Origin: Lewinella sp038528965
Lineage (GTDB): Bacteria > Bacteroidota > Bacteroidia > Chitinophagales > Saprospiraceae
DNA: 64,000 nt
Assembly: GCA_038528965.1 (NCBI GenBank)
Contig: JBCBEC010000001.1
Location: 372,001-436,000 of the forward strand
Reading direction: 5' to 3'
Part shown: in pieces, positions 16,042-24,883 of the stretch
How the letters are laid out: every line of letters begins with the position of its first letter
Numbering within the stretch: the first letter of the stretch is position 1
Program-made: the position numbers and the translations under genes
Notes under the pieces: model-generated
The model's input: the letters and a program-made list of their open reading frames with translations, nothing else
Told to the model about the DNA's origin: nothing
The model's database searches: none

Positions 16042-18822
16042 TTGTTCTTGTTGTCCCTCGCTTACCAAGTCATTGGGCAAACCTATCACGGTAGTATCCG
16101 CAAGATCGGACTGGAAGACGGATTGTCCCATTATAAAGTACTATCCCTCCTTGCGGAGACGGACGGGATGTGGATCGGCACAGAAGATGGGCTGGATTTT
16201 TTTGATGGGTATCACTGGCAATACTGGCCGGGAGAAAGCGGCACGCTCACGGAAAAGAACATCAGCTTTTTAGAGAAAGACCAAGCCGGGTTTCTTTGGG
16301 TGTTTCATGCTCGGGATTTTAAGGATCGGAGCACGATAACCTCTATTGACCTGATTACGCCTGAGCGGGATAGCGTCTTCCAGTTAACCGGTAGTAGTTA
16401 CCTGAGTCCTCCTTTTTTACCAAGTGATATTCAGCATTTTTTTGTGGACGAGGAAGACCGCCTCTACTTCTTTGCCAAGCAGCAATTGTGGTGTTACACA
16501 AAGGCAGAGCAATTTCAACCCATTTCTCTGCCACCAGGATTTACTCCCCACGACATCTTCGCGGATGGCAGCTACATTGGCCGTTTAGACGAAAAATTGG
16601 TTCTACTCACGGCAGGCGGTGAAGTGCGCCAAACTTTGGATTATCCACTCCAGAATTGTGCTTATGATTTCCTGGGGGATGCCGAGCAGTTTTGGATTTT
16701 TCAGCTCGATGGACCTTGTAAGATTTACCGCCGGGTAGAAGGAACAGATGAATACCAAAGCGAACTAGTATCCTTACCAGAACTCAGTTATGTCTTCCCA
16801 GCTCTGCTGTGCTATAATGCGCAGGAGCATGAAATTTGGATTAAAAATGGTGAGTACGTCTATTTGTTAGACGCGGAAAATAATCTGAAATACCATTACC
16901 CAAAACCTGCTCGTCAGATTATACTAGACGACGCTGGCAATTATTGGTTTGGCAAAAATCAAATTAACATCCTACAGTTACAGCCGAAGCGATTTGAGCG
17001 ATTGTTGTGGAACAAAGGCAAGAAAGGACCTGCTAGGATCAGATGCCGGGGAATTATAGAAAAAGATGGGCAGTTGTTAGTGGCAACCTATCGAGGGGTT
17101 CGTCGGATCAATTTGGCCGATCATCAGCTAAATACGCCGGCTAGGTACGATACTTTGGGGTTTAGTTTTTTGAAGGATAGGCAAGAACAACTATGGTTAG
17201 GGCGTAGGGATGTATTGAAATTGGACACTTCCGCAACAGTAGTTGAAGAACGCTATCAGGCGAATAGGACCAGGATTTGGTCCCTCTTTGAAGACCGAAA
17301 TGGAGTGATTTGGTTGGGAACCCAAAGAGGTATCGCTTTCCTCAGGGATGGGGAAGTACAGGACTTTGTGGATTACAATGGGTATCAAGCACTGAAAGAT
17401 GCCTTAGTACTTTTCTTCTACGAAGATCAGGACGGTACGATTTGGATTGGGAGTACGGAAGGACTCTTCCAATTGGATTTGGAGCAAGGCATTGTCGCAG
17501 CTTATGGTAAGAACCAATCTGATGCGCACTATCTCCCTTCGGGCAACTTTCAACACATGCATCAGGACCAGGACGGCGACTATTGGCTGGCCACTAAGGA
17601 CGCTGGCCTGCTACGTTGGGATAAGGCTAACGCTACCTTCCAACAGTTTGATAAAAGCTGGGGACTACCAACCGATAACATCTATTGCGTTTACGAAGAC
17701 GATTATGCACATCTGTGGATGAGCAGCTTCGAGGGTATTGTTCGGTTTAGCAAGAAGACGGGCCGCGTTCAGACTTTTTTTGAAGAGGATGGTATTAGTG
17801 AAAATGAGTTTAACCGTATTTCCCACTACATGGCAAGTGACGGGCACTTGTATTTCGGGAGTCAAAACGGGGTGACCGCTTTTCATCCTCGTAATTTCTT
17901 GCAGGATTCCTTACACGCTTCCAGTTTTGGCTTTGCGATTAAACATATCTCCGTTGTCGACGAAGACATTTGGAATGACTATTGGGCCGACGGTAGCCCC
18001 ATCAATTTGGAGCAGCTGCCGCCAGATACCAAAATCATCAATTTAGAAATAGAAGGTGCAAATGTCTTCTGGGCCAACCAGGTTAGCTTGAACTATACCC
18101 TGACACGCCTGACGCCCAATGATTCCATCATCGTCCGTGAGGGGGAACATCCAGACAGTCGTATCGAATTACTTGATCTACAACCAGGGACTTACGAACT
18201 GCGTGTAGGGGCCATTCGTAAAAACGGCAAGCAAGTTGGAGATGATTTTTTTGTGTCTATCCATATCCGGCAGCCCATCTATCATCATCCGGCGTTCTGG
18301 GTTGTGTTGTTACTGCTAATAGCAACGTCCATTTGGGGCTTTCTGCGCTGGCGTACCGCTCATTTGCGGCGGCAAAAAATAAAATTGGAAGCGCTTGTAG
18401 AAAAACGAACGCAGGAAGTCTTAGAGAAACAACAGACCATTGCCAATCAAGCAGAGATTATCCAATCCATGCGCAGCTTGCTCAATCAGCAAGACGAAGC
18501 CTGGCTCAAGCAATTTCAGGATATTGTTGATCAACGACTGGCGGATCCTACTTTCTACTTGCCGGATGTCATCGAAGAGATGAACATCAGTCGGACCGTT
18601 TTCTACGAAAAAGTAAAGGCCCTCACCGATATGACGCCCAACCAGTACATCGTAGAACTACGACTGACCAAAGCTAAGTCTCTCCTCGACAAGGGAAAGG
18701 CGATGACCGTCAAGGAAGTGGCACAGGCGGTGGGTATCAAAGACCCAAAATACTTCTCGCGGCGCTTTAAGGAGCGTTTTGGTGTGCTTCCATCCACTTT
18801 TTTCAAGCAAGTTCGTAATTGA
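16042..18822 (+). CDS. Membrane regulator: two-component-type propeller, Y_Y_Y domain, AraC HTH
   Basis: About 926 residues. Reg_prop beta-propeller repeats fill residues about 20-630 ('IGLEDGLSHYKVLSLL', repeated 'DQDGTIWIGSTEGLFQLDL' units), followed by a Y_Y_Y-like domain (about 650-750), one membrane helix (about 755-775), a coiled coil (about 785-815) and a C-terminal AraC-type HTH (about 825-926). There is no histidine kinase or receiver domain, so a periplasmic sensor is coupled directly to a cytoplasmic DNA-binding domain, as in SusR-like regulators. The start is unclear: TTG 16042 gives a short signal without basic residues, while an ATG at 15985 in the same frame is cut by TAA at 16006. 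Target genes are unknown; the downstream beta-helix gene is a candidate. Confidence 0.85.
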   Translation: MFLLSLAYQVIGQTYHGSIRKIGLEDGLSHYKVLSLLAETDGMWIGTEDGLDFFDGYHWQYWPGESGTLTEKNISFLEKDQAGFLWVFHARDFKDRSTITSIDLITPERDSVFQLTGSSYLSPPFLPSDIQHFFVDEEDRLYFFAKQQLWCYTKAEQFQPISLPPGFTPHDIFADGSYIGRLDEKLVLLTAGGEVRQTLDYPLQNCAYDFLGDAEQFWIFQLDGPCKIYRRVEGTDEYQSELVSLPELSYVFPALLCYNAQEHEIWIKNGEYVYLLDAENNLKYHYPKPARQIILDDAGNYWFGKNQINILQLQPKRFERLLWNKGKKGPARIRCRGIIEKDGQLLVATYRGVRRINLADHQLNTPARYDTLGFSFLKDRQEQLWLGRRDVLKLDTSATVVEERYQANRTRIWSLFEDRNGVIWLGTQRGIAFLRDGEVQDFVDYNGYQALKDALVLFFYEDQDGTIWIGSTEGLFQLDLEQGIVAAYGKNQSDAHYLPSGNFQHMHQDQDGDYWLATKDAGLLRWDKANATFQQFDKSWGLPTDNIYCVYEDDYAHLWMSSFEGIVRFSKKTGRVQTFFEEDGISENEFNRISHYMASDGHLYFGSQNGVTAFHPRNFLQDSLHASSFGFAIKHISVVDEDIWNDYWADGSPINLEQLPPDTKIINLEIEGANVFWANQVSLNYTLTRLTPNDSIIVREGEHPDSRIELLDLQPGTYELRVGAIRKNGKQVGDDFFVSIHIRQPIYHHPAFWVVLLLLIATSIWGFLRWRTAHLRRQKIKLEALVEKRTQEVLEKQQTIANQAEIIQSMRSLLNQQDEAWLKQFQDIVDQRLADPTFYLPDVIEEMNISRTVFYEKVKALTDMTPNQYIVELRLTKAKSLLDKGKAMTVKEVAQAVGIKDPKYFSRRFKERFGVLPSTFFKQVRN

Positions 18823-19026
18823 GGTGTGTTTTACTTGTAAGTAATTGAAAGTGAGCGACTTTACCTGCTTGTTGCCTTGAAAAAATCTCCGGTCCGGATA
18901 ATTCTCCTCCTCTTCCGAACAATTGTAACCCTCCAAAATATTGGCTTCAGTTCTTGTTGACTGCTTCTTTGTGGAGCAGCGGATGCTCTGGTGTCCACAC
19001 GCTATCTACAGCAACAATTACAATCA

Positions 19027-20784
19027 ATGAAGCTTATGAAACAGGTCTTAATATTCAGTGCTTTACTCCTTAGTAGTCTGTCTCTCCATTGTGCCACACT
19101 CACTGTATGCTCGTCCGGCTGTGATTACACCACCATTGCGGCAGCTATTACCGCAGCGGCGAGTGGCGATATCATCGATATTCAAGCCGGCACCTACACC
19201 GAAGCGGCGCTGACCATTGACAAAGACCTTACGGTGCAAGGGCAGGGCCAAAGCTCCACTATCGTGCAAGCTGCAGCCACCCGAGACGCTGCTACCGATG
19301 CGGTATTCCTCATCAATGAAGGCTACACCGTCACTATTCAAAATTTGACTGTTCAAAACGGTAATACGGATCCCGATAATGGCAGTACGGATCTGAGCGA
19401 TGGCGGTGGTATCTGGATTGACCTTAATGCCTCTTCAAATATTAACCTCACAAATCTTACAATTACTAATAATTATTCCGCAGATGATGGCGGTGGCATT
19501 TATACGATAGGGAATGAGGGCACATTAACATTGACGGATTGTATAATTACGAATAATGAAGCGAATGCTTTGCGTCAATTCGCCAGTGGTGGCGGCATTT
19601 GTAATAGAGGCGCAGATTTTTTAAACATAACTCAATGCTCTATTACCAATAATCACGCTGGTGACGAAGGAGGAGGTTTTTTCCATAGTGAAGGGTCGTC
19701 CACTGTCGCTGTTGTCAATTGTACCATAGCCGAAAATACAATTGGCGTAGATGCATTCGAAAGTGAGACCTCCGGCGCTGGGGTTTACCTTGTTGGTAGT
19801 GCCAGTTCCGTTGAGTTTATCAATTGCACCATTGTGGAGAATTCGATGATTGGCTTGGGTGATGGCTATGGGGGAGGTATTTTTATTCTGTCGGGCTCTA
19901 CGGCAAACTTAGTAAACACCATTGTTGCAAATAATACAACAAAAGGCGTAGGTACTTCTGGAAGGCAAATTTATATAGATAGGAACATAGCTGGAATTAC
20001 TCAGACTACTAGCTTGGCAACTGGTTGTAATGCACCTGATGATCCAAGTGACTGCCCAAATTTTTCCTACACCAGTGCCGCCAACATTGCTACTACTCCT
20101 TCCAGCTGTGGTCTCCACACCTACTATGATGTCACGGGCTCAGATGCAGCAAGTAATGGAACCCCTCCTGGTGGAGATGTCCCCACAGACGATTTATGCG
20201 GCACTGCCAGAGGCGAAATACATGATATTGGTGCTGCGAACGTAGCTTTCTTACCGGTGGAATTGCTGTATTTCACGGGGCGCAATACCGACGGCGGTAG
20301 TCTTCTGACTTGGCAAACCGCTACGGAAGAAAATAACCAAGGTTTTTCAATAGAACATAGTACGGATAGTAAAACCTGGCAAGCGATTGGCTTTGTGGCG
20401 GGTGCCGAAAGCAGTACCCAAATCCACGACTATACTTTTCTCGACGATTCGCCAAGCGCTGGCATAAATTACTACCGCTTAAAGCAGATGGATTTTGACG
20501 GTAGCTACGAGTACTCTGATATGGTCGCCTTACGCTTTGAAGCCAGTAATGCGGATTCGAAACTGGTCGTCTTCCCCAATCCTGCCAGCAACTTCTTGAA
20601 CTACCGGTTGGCGGATTTGAATGCCGTACAAAGCGTGCGTCTACTAGATATGTTTGGCAGGCCGGTAAAACGCATTTCTACTATTGACGGGCAAATATCG
20701 TTGCTGGATGTTCTTCCTGGTTCCTATATCCTCCAGATAAAAGCGGGAGCTCAAATTTGGCAGCAAATGGTGGTAAAGCAATAG
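19027..20784 (+). CDS. Right-handed beta-helix surface protein with T9SS sorting domain
   Basis: 585 residues from ATG 19027 (GTG 18991 would add 12 residues ahead of the signal peptide). Signal peptide to about residue 22. Residues about 25-380 are a parallel beta-helix with recurring 'ITNN' and 'GGGI' turns ('NCTIAENTIG', 'FINCTIVENSMIGLGDGYGG') and the CSSGCDYTTI opening common in choice-of-anchor Q proteins. Residues about 425-505 resemble the FN3-like 'WQTATEENNQGFSIEHS' module that precedes many T9SS tails. The final 75 residues are a type A sorting domain ('VFPNPASNFLNYRL', 'LPGSYILQIKAG'). Likely a surface polysaccharide-binding or adhesion protein; no lyase residues were identified. 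Confidence 0.87.
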   Translation: MKLMKQVLIFSALLLSSLSLHCATLTVCSSGCDYTTIAAAITAAASGDIIDIQAGTYTEAALTIDKDLTVQGQGQSSTIVQAAATRDAATDAVFLINEGYTVTIQNLTVQNGNTDPDNGSTDLSDGGGIWIDLNASSNINLTNLTITNNYSADDGGGIYTIGNEGTLTLTDCIITNNEANALRQFASGGGICNRGADFLNITQCSITNNHAGDEGGGFFHSEGSSTVAVVNCTIAENTIGVDAFESETSGAGVYLVGSASSVEFINCTIVENSMIGLGDGYGGGIFILSGSTANLVNTIVANNTTKGVGTSGRQIYIDRNIAGITQTTSLATGCNAPDDPSDCPNFSYTSAANIATTPSSCGLHTYYDVTGSDAASNGTPPGGDVPTDDLCGTARGEIHDIGAANVAFLPVELLYFTGRNTDGGSLLTWQTATEENNQGFSIEHSTDSKTWQAIGFVAGAESSTQIHDYTFLDDSPSAGINYYRLKQMDFDGSYEYSDMVALRFEASNADSKLVVFPNPASNFLNYRLADLNAVQSVRLLDMFGRPVKRISTIDGQISLLDVLPGSYILQIKAGAQIWQQMVVKQ

Positions 20785-20811
20785 GATAATTGCTTTTCAA
20801 AGCATCAACGC

Positions 20812-21411
20812 CTATCCTCTTTTCCTAATTCGACTAAGCGTTTCCTGTGAAATGCCAAGAAAAGATGCAATGTGGCCCAGATTTACCCGCTGGGTCACAT
20901 CTGGAAAAATAGATAGTAGCAACTCATATTTTTCCTTTGCGCTCATGAACATAAAGCCCCGATAGAAGTAGTCGAGAAAGATCAACTGTTCTTCCACCAT
21001 GAGCCGTCCAAATTCCTGCATCTTAGGGTGTTCGCGATAAAAAGTTTGGAGTTGATCAAAGGAAAGGGAAACGACGACCGAATCTTCCGTTAGCTCTACA
21101 TTTTCGAAGGAGGGAACACGCTTATAAAAACTACTCCACGAAGTCACCAGCTGCCCTTCTCGGTAGAACCAGGAGGTCACATCTTTACCGTCTTGAAGGT
21201 AGTAGGTTCGAGCGGAGCCTCTTTGAATGAAGTAAATGCGATGAGCCACCATTCCTTCTCTTACCAAAAGCTGTGCTTTGTCGAATTGGTCTGTTTGGAA
21301 TACGTCGCCCAGTTGTGCTCTTAAATCTCGCTCTATTGGTGCCCGAGCGTTAATGTACTCCAAGAACGAGGGAGGCGTGGAGAAAAACGAATCCAGAACT
21401 TTTGGGTCCAT
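20812..21411 (-). CDS. Crp/Fnr-family transcriptional regulator
   Basis: A 199-residue cyclic-nucleotide-binding-domain protein. The beta-roll spans residues about 35-125 ('IYFIQRGSARTYYLQDGKDV'), then the dimer helix and a short C-terminal HTH ('VNLGHIASFLGISQETLSRI'). It has no N-terminal cysteine cluster, so it is not an Fe-S Fnr; the phosphate-binding cassette of cAMP receptors is also not obvious. Such proteins are common single-gene regulators in Bacteroidetes. It is convergent with the beta-helix gene. It is one candidate for reading the TGAC-N4-GTCA sites in this window, but nothing ties it to them. Confidence 0.88.
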   Translation of the reverse strand: MDPKVLDSFFSTPPSFLEYINARAPIERDLRAQLGDVFQTDQFDKAQLLVREGMVAHRIYFIQRGSARTYYLQDGKDVTSWFYREGQLVTSWSSFYKRVPSFENVELTEDSVVVSLSFDQLQTFYREHPKMQEFGRLMVEEQLIFLDYFYRGFMFMSAKEKYELLLSIFPDVTQRVNLGHIASFLGISQETLSRIRKRG

Positions 21412-21754
21412 TTTAGAAGTTTAGCAATGGCTGAGTCGGTTAAAAAGTTGGCCAAAGTTAGTTGATCTAATTGATTGGTGAATAGGAGGGTACATTTACA
21501 GTCAAGATACGTGTTCATTTAACCAGGCATAACGGACAAAAAGCTTACTTTTAGCCTGAGGTTGGAGTTGTGTTAACGGTCATTATACTGAGCTTTAACA
21601 TATCCGGTTGTAGAAAGAACAGTATAGAAGAACACATTTAATTTCCTTCTACTTTCTACCTTCTACGCTCTACCAGGAAGTGGAGATGGACTAACAATGT
21701 TTTGTAAATAATTCTGAACCAATCTCACCATACCAATAGCAAAAACCTAGACCT
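21412..21754. other. Intergenic region with TTCTAC heptads
   Basis: 343 bases between divergent genes. At about 21647-21673 four heptads follow each other (CTTCTAC, TTTCTAC, CTTCTAC, GCTCTAC), and an imperfect complementary stretch (GTAGAAAGAACAGTATAGAAG) lies about 25 bases earlier, so a hairpin is possible. Related pyrimidine-rich sequence appears at about 11305-11345 and 36040-36085. No gene or clear promoter box was found. Confidence 0.5.
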
Positions 21755-23014
21755 ATGGCCATATTCGATGACGCAATTGCCGGAACGGTAACTGTACCGA
21801 CGCTGCGCCTTGGCTCTGTTGATAATGGAGCTAGACCCAGCAATGAGCGTGCTTTTTTTGAGCGTTACCACAAAGATTTTATCCAATTTTCTAGCAAAGC
21901 CCGCACTCACTTTCGTGACGAAGCGACCAGTGATTGGAATGCATTTCGACCCACAAATGGTCCAGATTTTGTCAAGTCTTGGCAAGCGTTCTTAGAACGA
22001 GCTGGTTTTTTACCCTTCGAGCAAGAAAATGGAATTTTCGGTTACGTGACCTTAGCCGCTACCCGGCTTTTTCAAGAATATATCCGTACCGTAGAAGATA
22101 TCGCTGAGATTGGTACGCCTGACGGTATCGTTGGTCGTAATACCCGTTTGCACGCCAACCGCTGGGATAAAGAAGGCAAAGTAGCCAGCTGGTGGCGAGC
22201 TGATGGTACTGAGCCATCAAAAGAGTATAAGATGTGGATTGATATCATGGAAAAATCCAAGGCCAGTAACCAAGCCAATCCACACGAAGTTATAACGGCC
22301 GTCTCCGCAGCCGCTAATACGGGAGATACCCGAAAGATTGACGATTGGGCATGGAATCCCGAGGATATTCACTTGATTGGTATTCGTAGAAATCAAGATA
22401 AAAGGGACTTTACGCGAGGCAATGATGATCTCTTTTTGCTACTCATCCGAGGCATGGTCTTCAAGTTCTATGGTTCAACGGATCCACGGCCAAAGGGAGC
22501 TCGTTCGGATGAGGCCTACTTGGTAGAAGGTCAGCATAAATACCGGATGGCCTGGCACAAGATTGGTGATATCAAAAAAGTGTACAAAGCACTTAAACCC
22601 CACTCTGGAAAGGGGGTGATGGTTTTCCGTGATAAAGACGGTGATGATGACTTTGATTCCGATGATGTCAAGCTAGGTCTACAGGGCCCCAACAACACTA
22701 TTAATGTCCATTGGACGGGTAGCGGTGTAGCTAATTTTAGTCAGGGATGTCAGGTGATTGCGGGGTCAAGCTACTTGAATTCGGATAATAAACTCATTGA
22801 TTGTCGGGCCTTTGCTTCTCGTTCCTACGGTGGTTTGTCGGAAGGCCAAACGCGAGGGGCTTACAATGTACTTTGTGATTTGGTATTGGCTTACTCACCT
22901 TTGAATCAAGATGTGGTTTGGTATACCCTGGGCAGAGACGATGTCTTGGATGAGCACCCCGATCTTGGTGCTGACTGGGCCGCAATGATGGTCAAGAATA
23001 TGAAATTCGATTAA
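21755..23014 (+). CDS. Peptidoglycan-binding / L,D-transpeptidase-like protein
   Basis: A 419-residue protein with no signal peptide. Residues about 60-130 resemble a peptidoglycan-binding repeat domain ('WQAFLERAGFLPFEQENGIFG', then 'TRLFQEYIRT' and 'TPDGIVGRNT'). Residues about 215-400 include His319 and Cys332 in 'INVHWTGSGVANFSQGCQV', which resembles the H...SxGC active-site pattern of YkuD-type L,D-transpeptidases and related murein enzymes. An aspartate-rich loop 'DKDGDDDFDSDD' (about 290-302) may bind calcium. Its stop touches the ATG of the esterase. Whether it acts on the cell's own wall or as an effector is unknown; the missing signal peptide is odd for either. Confidence 0.7.
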   Translation: MAIFDDAIAGTVTVPTLRLGSVDNGARPSNERAFFERYHKDFIQFSSKARTHFRDEATSDWNAFRPTNGPDFVKSWQAFLERAGFLPFEQENGIFGYVTLAATRLFQEYIRTVEDIAEIGTPDGIVGRNTRLHANRWDKEGKVASWWRADGTEPSKEYKMWIDIMEKSKASNQANPHEVITAVSAAANTGDTRKIDDWAWNPEDIHLIGIRRNQDKRDFTRGNDDLFLLLIRGMVFKFYGSTDPRPKGARSDEAYLVEGQHKYRMAWHKIGDIKKVYKALKPHSGKGVMVFRDKDGDDDFDSDDVKLGLQGPNNTINVHWTGSGVANFSQGCQVIAGSSYLNSDNKLIDCRAFASRSYGGLSEGQTRGAYNVLCDLVLAYSPLNQDVVWYTLGRDDVLDEHPDLGADWAAMMVKNMKFD

Positions 23015-23674
23015 ATGGAGGTACAATTGCACGCTACCGCGGTTACGCGCACCGCACATTACGCTAGCCTGGGGCAAGCAGGCCCACACGTAAAGCAACT
23101 TTGGTTTGTGACCCACGGCTACGGGCAATTGGCCAAGACTTTCATCCGCCGGTTTATACCCATTTGCGATGAGCAAACCCTGGTTATCGCTCCGGAAGGA
23201 CTGTCCCGTTTTTATTGGGGCGGCTTCGATGGACCGGTGGTGGCCTCCTGGATGACGCGCGAAGACCGCCTGGATGAGATCGCTGATTTTAGCAATATGA
23301 TTGAGCAGCTCTATCAGCAGTATGTTCCGCTTTGTCATCCTGAAGTAGAGATAAACCTCCTGGGCTTCAGTCAAGGGACCGCTACCCAGGTACGTTGGAT
23401 TATGCGTTCTTTTCCCAAGTTCCATCGCCTGATTCTCTGGGCGGGGCAACTACCGGAAGATTTAGACTATCAACCACATCTGGCGTACTTCGCAGATAAG
23501 GAGCTGTTTTATGCCTACGGCGATGCTGATCCTCTCATTACGCCAAAGCGCTTAGCCTTCATGGAAAAAGTCATCGCTGATAGTGGATTAACCTTTACTA
23601 AAGTTCCCTTCGCCGGCGAGCATAAGGTGGACAAGGAGGCTTTGCTAGCTTGGTGGCAGTCGCAAAACGCTTAA
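23015..23674 (+). CDS. Alpha/beta hydrolase (phospholipase/carboxylesterase type)
   Basis: A 219-residue alpha/beta hydrolase. The nucleophile is Ser119 in GFSQG, the acid Asp170 or Asp172 ('YGDADPLI') and the His His203 ('AGEHKV'). 'FVTHGYGQLAKTF' carries the oxyanion-hole region. Size and motif match cytosolic carboxylesterase/lysophospholipase-like enzymes. It begins immediately after the stop of the peptidoglycan-binding protein gene and ends six bases before the dehydrogenase gene, so the three are probably one operon. Substrate unknown. Confidence 0.85.
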   Translation: MEVQLHATAVTRTAHYASLGQAGPHVKQLWFVTHGYGQLAKTFIRRFIPICDEQTLVIAPEGLSRFYWGGFDGPVVASWMTREDRLDEIADFSNMIEQLYQQYVPLCHPEVEINLLGFSQGTATQVRWIMRSFPKFHRLILWAGQLPEDLDYQPHLAYFADKELFYAYGDADPLITPKRLAFMEKVIADSGLTFTKVPFAGEHKVDKEALLAWWQSQNA

Positions 23675-23680
23675 GAACCA

Positions 23681-24676
23681 ATGAAAGTAGCGATCTACAG
23701 CTTTCACCAGTTTGAACAAGTGTATCTAGAAGCTGCGAATGAAGGCCGTTTCGAATTGGTCTATCTCGAAGCAGAACTCAACTTGCAGAACGCCATTTTG
23801 GCCCGCGACTGCGAAGCGGTAATGCTTTTTACCAGCGATGATGCCAGTGCCGAAGTATTGGAAGCCCTCTACGCAGAAGGGGTTCGCTACCTGGCACTGC
23901 GTACTGCGGGCTACAACCATGTTGATCTTGCCAAAGCTTGTGAATTGGGCATGCGTGTAGCTCGTGTTCCGTCATACTCTCCTTACGCCATTGCGGAACA
24001 TACGGTAGCCATGATTCTGGCGCTAAATCGAAAACTGATTCGTGCGCATTCGCGAATCCGGGAGTCTAATTTTTCTTTGAATGGCCTGACTGGTTTTGAT
24101 ATGAACGGCAAAACAGTGGGAGTCGTCGGGACCGGAAAGATTGGGGCGGTATTGATCAAGATCTTGCATGGTTTTGGATGTCGCCTACTAGCAATGGACC
24201 TCCATGAAGATGAAAAACTGGTGGAGCAATATGGGCTTCAATATTGTGATCTAGAAACCTTGTGCCGAGCATCAGATATTATTTGTCTACTCGTTCCTTT
24301 GAATAAGCACACCCATTACTTAATCAATGAAAAAACCATTGCTTTGATGAAGCCAGGGGTGATGCTGATCAATACCAGCCGTGGTGCAATTGTAAAAACG
24401 AAGGCGGTGATTGAAGCATTAAAAATCCGCCATATTGGTGCCTTTGGAACTGATGTATACGAAGAAGAGGAGGGACTGTTCTTTCAGGATCACTCGGACG
24501 ATATTCTCCAGGACGATGTCATTGCTCGACTCATGACCTTCCCGAATGTCTTAATTACCAGCCATCAAGCTTTTCTCACGGATACGGCACTACTCAACAT
24601 CGCGGAAGCTACGATTGATAACCTCAGCTGTTTTGCTGCTGGTGGAGAGAATCCGAATGAGTTATTACCGGCGTAG
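23681..24676 (+). CDS. ldhA: D-lactate dehydrogenase (2-hydroxyacid dehydrogenase family)
   Basis: 331 residues, the length of LdhA-type D-lactate dehydrogenases. The Rossmann motif is 'GVVGTGKIG' (147-155), and the catalytic residues are Arg234 (NTSRG), Glu263 and His295 (TSHQAF). 'RTAGYNHVDL' and 'YSPYAIAEHTVAMIL' are characteristic. It reduces pyruvate to D-lactate with NADH in the cytosol. It is the last gene of the three-gene set and is followed by an inverted repeat. Confidence 0.92.
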   Translation: MKVAIYSFHQFEQVYLEAANEGRFELVYLEAELNLQNAILARDCEAVMLFTSDDASAEVLEALYAEGVRYLALRTAGYNHVDLAKACELGMRVARVPSYSPYAIAEHTVAMILALNRKLIRAHSRIRESNFSLNGLTGFDMNGKTVGVVGTGKIGAVLIKILHGFGCRLLAMDLHEDEKLVEQYGLQYCDLETLCRASDIICLLVPLNKHTHYLINEKTIALMKPGVMLINTSRGAIVKTKAVIEALKIRHIGAFGTDVYEEEEGLFFQDHSDDILQDDVIARLMTFPNVLITSHQAFLTDTALLNIAEATIDNLSCFAAGGENPNELLPA

Positions 24677-24712
24677 GCCGTATGACTTTAATTATTAAAC
24701 GTCCCACACCTT

Positions 24713-24774
24713 AGTTTCACGCAATTCATTCCGCCGTGAAGATAGATTGAAAGCGGAATGAACTCCGCGAAACT
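24713..24774. terminator. Imperfect inverted repeat after ldhA
   Basis: Arms 24713-24734 and 24753-24774 pair at 18 of 22 positions (AGTTTCACGCAATTCATTCC against its complement). It lies between ldhA and the convergent T9SS-cargo gene and has no T run, so it may be a bidirectional stop or a small repeat. Confidence 0.45.
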
Positions 24775-24883
24775 GGTGAAGGGGACGCTTCAAAACTCCA
24801 ATTCAATTGTTCCGCTAATTGCATGGAGTGATGATTGTCTTTTGCAAAGCACAACAGTATAAAAGGCGACCAATTACACTTCT

